Below are positions 60,641 to 64,000 of a stretch of DNA of 64,000 nt, piece by piece. Under the pieces are notes generated by a model. The model was given only the letters and a program-made list of their open reading frames with translations. It had not been told where the DNA came from and did no database searches. The translations under genes were made by a program, and so were the position numbers. Origin of the DNA: Arabidopsis thaliana. Lineage: Eukaryota; Streptophyta; Magnoliopsida; Brassicales; Brassicaceae. The stretch covers positions 7,812,001 to 7,876,000 of the forward strand of contig NC_003070.9 of NCBI RefSeq assembly GCF_000001735.4, read 5' to 3'. How positions within the stretch are numbered: position 1 is the first letter of the stretch; the number at the start of each line of letters is the position of its first letter.

Positions 60641-62235
60641 TACCAGTACTTTACATAGTAAGAAAATGGGCTCATAAAAGGCCCACAATTGAAAATGAGT
60701 ACATGATGTTCTACTGTACATGACTAGGGGCCTATGAACCTAATTTAGAGGAACATATCACGGAGGTTTAGACGAACAAGTTTATTATTTTAAGCAACAA
60801 ATCGTTTGTTTTAGGCTAGCAATCAAAATTGTATGTATAAATAAGGAAGCTAAGGTAGCTAAATTGATGTGTGTTTGATTAAATAAACTAGATTAAGGGT
60901 CAAAAAGTCATGAAATGTGTGCGAATCACATTAAATGGAGAAACAAAAAGATGGCTAGTAAACGCGTCGAAGCCTTTGACCCTTTCCACTTTCTTGTCGC
61001 ATTCGTTGATACTTTGAGATTTCTGGTAATGGGGAAGAGACCTGATATTTTATATTTTACTCAATTAAGCACTTCATAATTGTTCTTGAACTTTTAGTTG
61101 TATAAAGAAAATGTAAAAATTACCGCAATCGTTATGCCATCAAATCCAAAATGGATATGTTTTTCTACGAAACTGCTAATTTCATGCATTAATTTGTGTG
61201 AAAACGAAACATTCATTTACTTTTTACTTACTCATAATAATCTCTCTAAGCAAAAATGTTTTATATTTTGTAATATTAAATAAAACTCTTGCGGAATACG
61301 TCCTAATAAATATCAAAAACCAAAGGATTGTGTTTTATTTTTCTGGATATTTGTATATCAGGAATAAAATATATATGAATTTTCTAAATAGTTTCGCACA
61401 TTTTTTCATGTCTGAATAGTAAAAACGCATATAAAAAAATAAAATAGGGATTGTTAAGGAGATGACATAAATGTAAAGGAAGAGGAAGTCAACATGCCAA
61501 ATAGCCAAGACTAAAATTTTTAAATGGCAGCTTTTTTATTTTCTTTGACCAGATCACTCCTTTTTGCTCCATCCCTTTCTCTCTCTCCTTTTCTTCCCCT
61601 AATTTATCTTAACCTTCACCCCCAAAATTCCAAAACCTCTCACTTTTATCCCAAAGTTCCTATTGTCATATCTACACCCTCATTTTACTTTAATACAACG
61701 CAAATGTATGTTACAAATTCATCACCTAAACAAAACTACAATTTAAAGGTTAAGCAATTATTGTTACCCAAATTAAATAATCGAAATCTATTATAGTCAC
61801 AATTTAAAATTCATTCATATGAGGCGTAAAGTAAATATTTATATATATGAAGGACGTTGATGCAATATTAAAAAAATACAGATAGCTTTCAATTTTTATT
61901 TTTCTTTCAACTGAATAAAAATATATATATATATATATATAATTTCGCGTAGGAAAAAGACATAAACGAAAAGAGAGCGAAGACTTCGTCGCATAGACTT
62001 TGTAGATTTATCGTTGAGAGTACCTCAAACAAAAAAAAATTGAAAACCAAATTAGGGTTTTTAATTTCCAGGTAAAAATCCCCTCTTTCTTATCATCTCC
62101 CAGCTGCTCAATGAAGATTTTAATTTCGCTTTCTGAATTTATTTTTTCTGCAGATTGTTTTGTTTATTTGAATAAATCTCCGCAAGTTTCAATTAGGTTG
62201 CAAAAATCGAAGAAATTTTCTTCGATTCAAAAAAA
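60067..62235. other. Intergenic region and PP2C leader
   Basis: 3' flank of ZYP1b (duplicated to about 60640), then unique A/T-rich DNA. (AT)n runs at 61920-61942. A PP2C 5'-leader intron is probable: TTCCAG|GTAAAA donor with last exon base 62071, acceptor TTTTCTGCAG ending 62153. The leader also has an exact telo-box complement TTAGGGTTT at 62052-62060. Confidence 0.55.
61524..61796 (+). CDS. Doubtful 90-residue small ORF
   Basis: ATG in a fair context (TAAATGGCAG) opens 90 codons. The first 30 residues are hydrophobic and Ser/Leu-rich (MAAFLFSLTRSLLFAPSLSL), resembling a signal peptide; the rest is Asn/Lys/Tyr-rich, as A/T-rich DNA tends to give. No Cys pattern of a secreted peptide and no family recognised. 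Could be chance. Confidence 0.15.
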   Translation: MAAFLFSLTRSLLFAPSLSLSPFLPLIYLNLHPQNSKTSHFYPKVPIVISTPSFYFNTTQMYVTNSSPKQNYNLKVKQLLLPKLNNRNLL

Positions 62236-63496
62236 ATGGGAAAATTTTGTTGCTTCACTTCCGCTTCTGAGGTAATGATTATCGAATTTTTGGCTATATA
62301 ACAATTTCTTTTTTTTTGTTATGAGATGAAATAATTTTGTCTTAGAAGTGAAAGATCTGAGAGCTTTGTGTTTTGATTGATCTTATTGGTGTGGGTTTTT
62401 AGGTTGTGGGAGGACAATCATCATCACGATCAGGTAAAGGAAGAAGTGATGAAGGGATGATCAAGTATGGTTTTAGTCTAGTGAAAGGAAAAGCTAACCA
62501 TCCAATGGAAGATTATCATGTTGCTAACTTTATCAACATCCAAGACCATGAATTGGGTCTTTTTGCTATTTATGATGGTCATATGGGTGATAGTGTCCCT
62601 GCTTACTTGCAGAAACGTCTCTTCTCCAATATCCTTAAGGAGGTAAAAACAAAAAAAAAGGTTACTGTTCTACTGTTCTTGGGTTAATGAACATGTGCAT
62701 AGCTTTAAGTGTATTGTTTTTTTTATGCAGGGAGAGTTTTGGGTTGATCCTCGAAGGTCTATTGCAAAAGCTTATGAGAAGACGGACCAAGCGATTCTAT
62801 CGAATAGTTCTGACTTGGGTCGTGGTGGTTCTACTGCTGTGACTGCTATATTGATTAATGGGAGAAAGTTGTGGATAGCTAATGTTGGTGATTCACGAGC
62901 TGTTCTTTCTCATGGTGGCGCTATAACGCAGATGAGTACAGATCATGAGCCTCGTACTGAAAGGTCGAGTATTGAAGATAGAGGTGGATTTGTATCCAAT
63001 CTACCAGGTAAAGAACTTATTTTGAGTATTGAATGTTTAATGAAGATAGAATGATTTTGTTGACAAGGAGGATGATGTGGCTGTGATGTTTTAATAACAG
63101 GTGATGTTCCTCGGGTGAATGGTCAATTAGCTGTGTCTCGTGCTTTTGGAGATAAGGGACTTAAGACACACTTGAGTTCAGAGCCTGACATAAAAGAAGC
63201 TACTGTAGATAGCCAGACAGATGTTCTTCTCTTGGCTAGTGATGGCATCTGGAAGGTAATAATGGCTTGTTCTCTGTATATATTATTCATCTCTTGTTAA
63301 ATGAGTGTTTTGAGACCATTTTTGTCTGATTGTTTTGTTGTAATGATCATGTTAATAGGTGATGACAAATGAAGAGGCAATGGAGATAGCGAGAAGAGTG
63401 AAAGATCCACAGAAAGCGGCAAAGGAATTAACAGCTGAAGCATTGAGAAGAGAGAGTAAAGACGACATATCTTGTGTCGTGGTCCGATTCAGATGA
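62236..63496 (+). CDS. PAPP2C: Protein phosphatase 2C (PAPP2C-like)
   Basis: Five coding exons: 62236-62271, 62403-62642, 62731-63007, 63101-63255 and 63359-63496, all GT-AG; 281 residues. PP2C motifs in order: [12 protein letters not shown] (Mg-contact Asp), [13 protein letters not shown] (metal-binding DGH), [51 protein letters not shown] (DG metal site) and [12 protein letters not shown] (final metal Asp). The first exon encodes [12 protein letters not shown], with a double Cys close to the N-terminus that could be lipid-modified; this is inference. The enzyme removes phosphate from Ser/Thr in a Mn/Mg-dependent way. Probably At1g22280, described as a phytochrome-associated PP2C; that link is from memory. 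Confidence 0.93.
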
Positions 63497-64000
63497 CAAA
63501 CTCTCTGAAAGGATACTTACGGGGAGATGGGTTCCTTATATAATAATTTCAATCAAAGATTCATCAGGACAAAAAAGCTTGTTTTCACTGGATTCGACTC
63601 TGATGATTCTGGTTCGGTTTAGGACCGGTCTAAGTTTCAATTTGTGATTAGCTGCTTCTTGCTATAGCTTATGTGCGTTCGTTGTGTAAATTGTGTGTTT
63701 TAAAGACGATAAGAAAATGAACAAAAAAGGAGTGGGGAATGGAGTTTTGTGGTGGGTGATGGGGGGTTTTGTTATTATAATTGGTTGATTTGTTATATTT
63801 AATCATCGGGATATAAATATTAGGATGTTTTTACAAATATGTGAAAGTACTTTTGGATTAGGTTTGCATATATATATGTTAACCAAAGTGTTTGCTATTT
63901 GTAAGAGATTTACATTGCCAAACAAAATAAGCAAAAGTTATCCTTATCATTGTTGTTGGTAAATGTCATTATCCTTGGAAGGATTAAAAATAAGATGGAT
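63497..64000. other. 3' flank of the PP2C gene
   Basis: Expected 3' UTR, with a G-rich stretch TGGTGGGTGATGGGGGG at about 63751-63767, then A/T-rich DNA to the window end. No start of another gene is visible. Confidence 0.55.

Overview
The window reads as a plant nuclear chromosome. It is AT-rich, with compact intron-containing genes, GT-AG introns, short 5' leaders and plant-only families (MIKC* MADS box, FLZ, AP2/ERF, AUF-type F-box, ZYP1). The gene order matches my memory of Arabidopsis thaliana chromosome 1 around At1g22130 to At1g22280. Locus and gene names come from recognising the encoded proteins, not from a search. Spliced models were read by eye from splice sites and reading frame, so individual exon edges may be off by a few bases.

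Layout, 0-18.4 kb: AGL104-type MADS gene (-), a 72-residue protein that looks like a free-standing DFRP C-terminal domain (-), the sulfate transporter SULTR1;3 (+), a small FLZ zinc-finger protein (+), a plastid-targeted phosphoglycerate mutase (+) and a SEC14-type lipid-transfer protein (-). 18.4-24.2 kb is the largest gene desert. It holds a probable non-autonomous Mutator-like element with 9-bp target duplications, a Helitron-like end and a promoter-like island with two CACGTG boxes.

24-47.7 kb: ERF058/RAP2.4-type AP2 factor (+), an ERV46/ERGIC3-like cargo receptor (-), trehalose-6-phosphate phosphatase TPPC (+), the F-box gene AUF2 (+), an acidic plant-specific protein (+), PUM8 (+) with a broken copy of part of its first coding exon 1.6 kb downstream, and a GIR-like EAR-motif protein (+).

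47.6-60.6 kb is the most striking region. The synaptonemal-complex genes ZYP1a (-) and ZYP1b (+) form the arms of a roughly 5.5-kb inverted duplication around the single-exon TRM112-like gene. The duplication continues into non-coding flanks on both sides, and similarity between arms is patchy, which suggests gene conversion. A PP2C phosphatase gene (+) closes the window.

The genes are unrelated housekeeping, transport, regulatory and meiotic genes rather than a pathway cluster. Several (AGL104, SULTR1;3, FLZ, PGM, ERF058, TPP, AUF2, PUM8, TRM112, PP2C) have, from general knowledge, partners in the same order near At1g78, the alpha whole-genome-duplication sister block. I found no tRNA, rRNA, CRISPR or prokaryotic-type feature. 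I do not see a wholly new system. The leads worth following are the DFRP-like microprotein, the ZYP1 inverted repeat, the PUM8 fragment, the small transposon remnants and the isolated promoter-like island.
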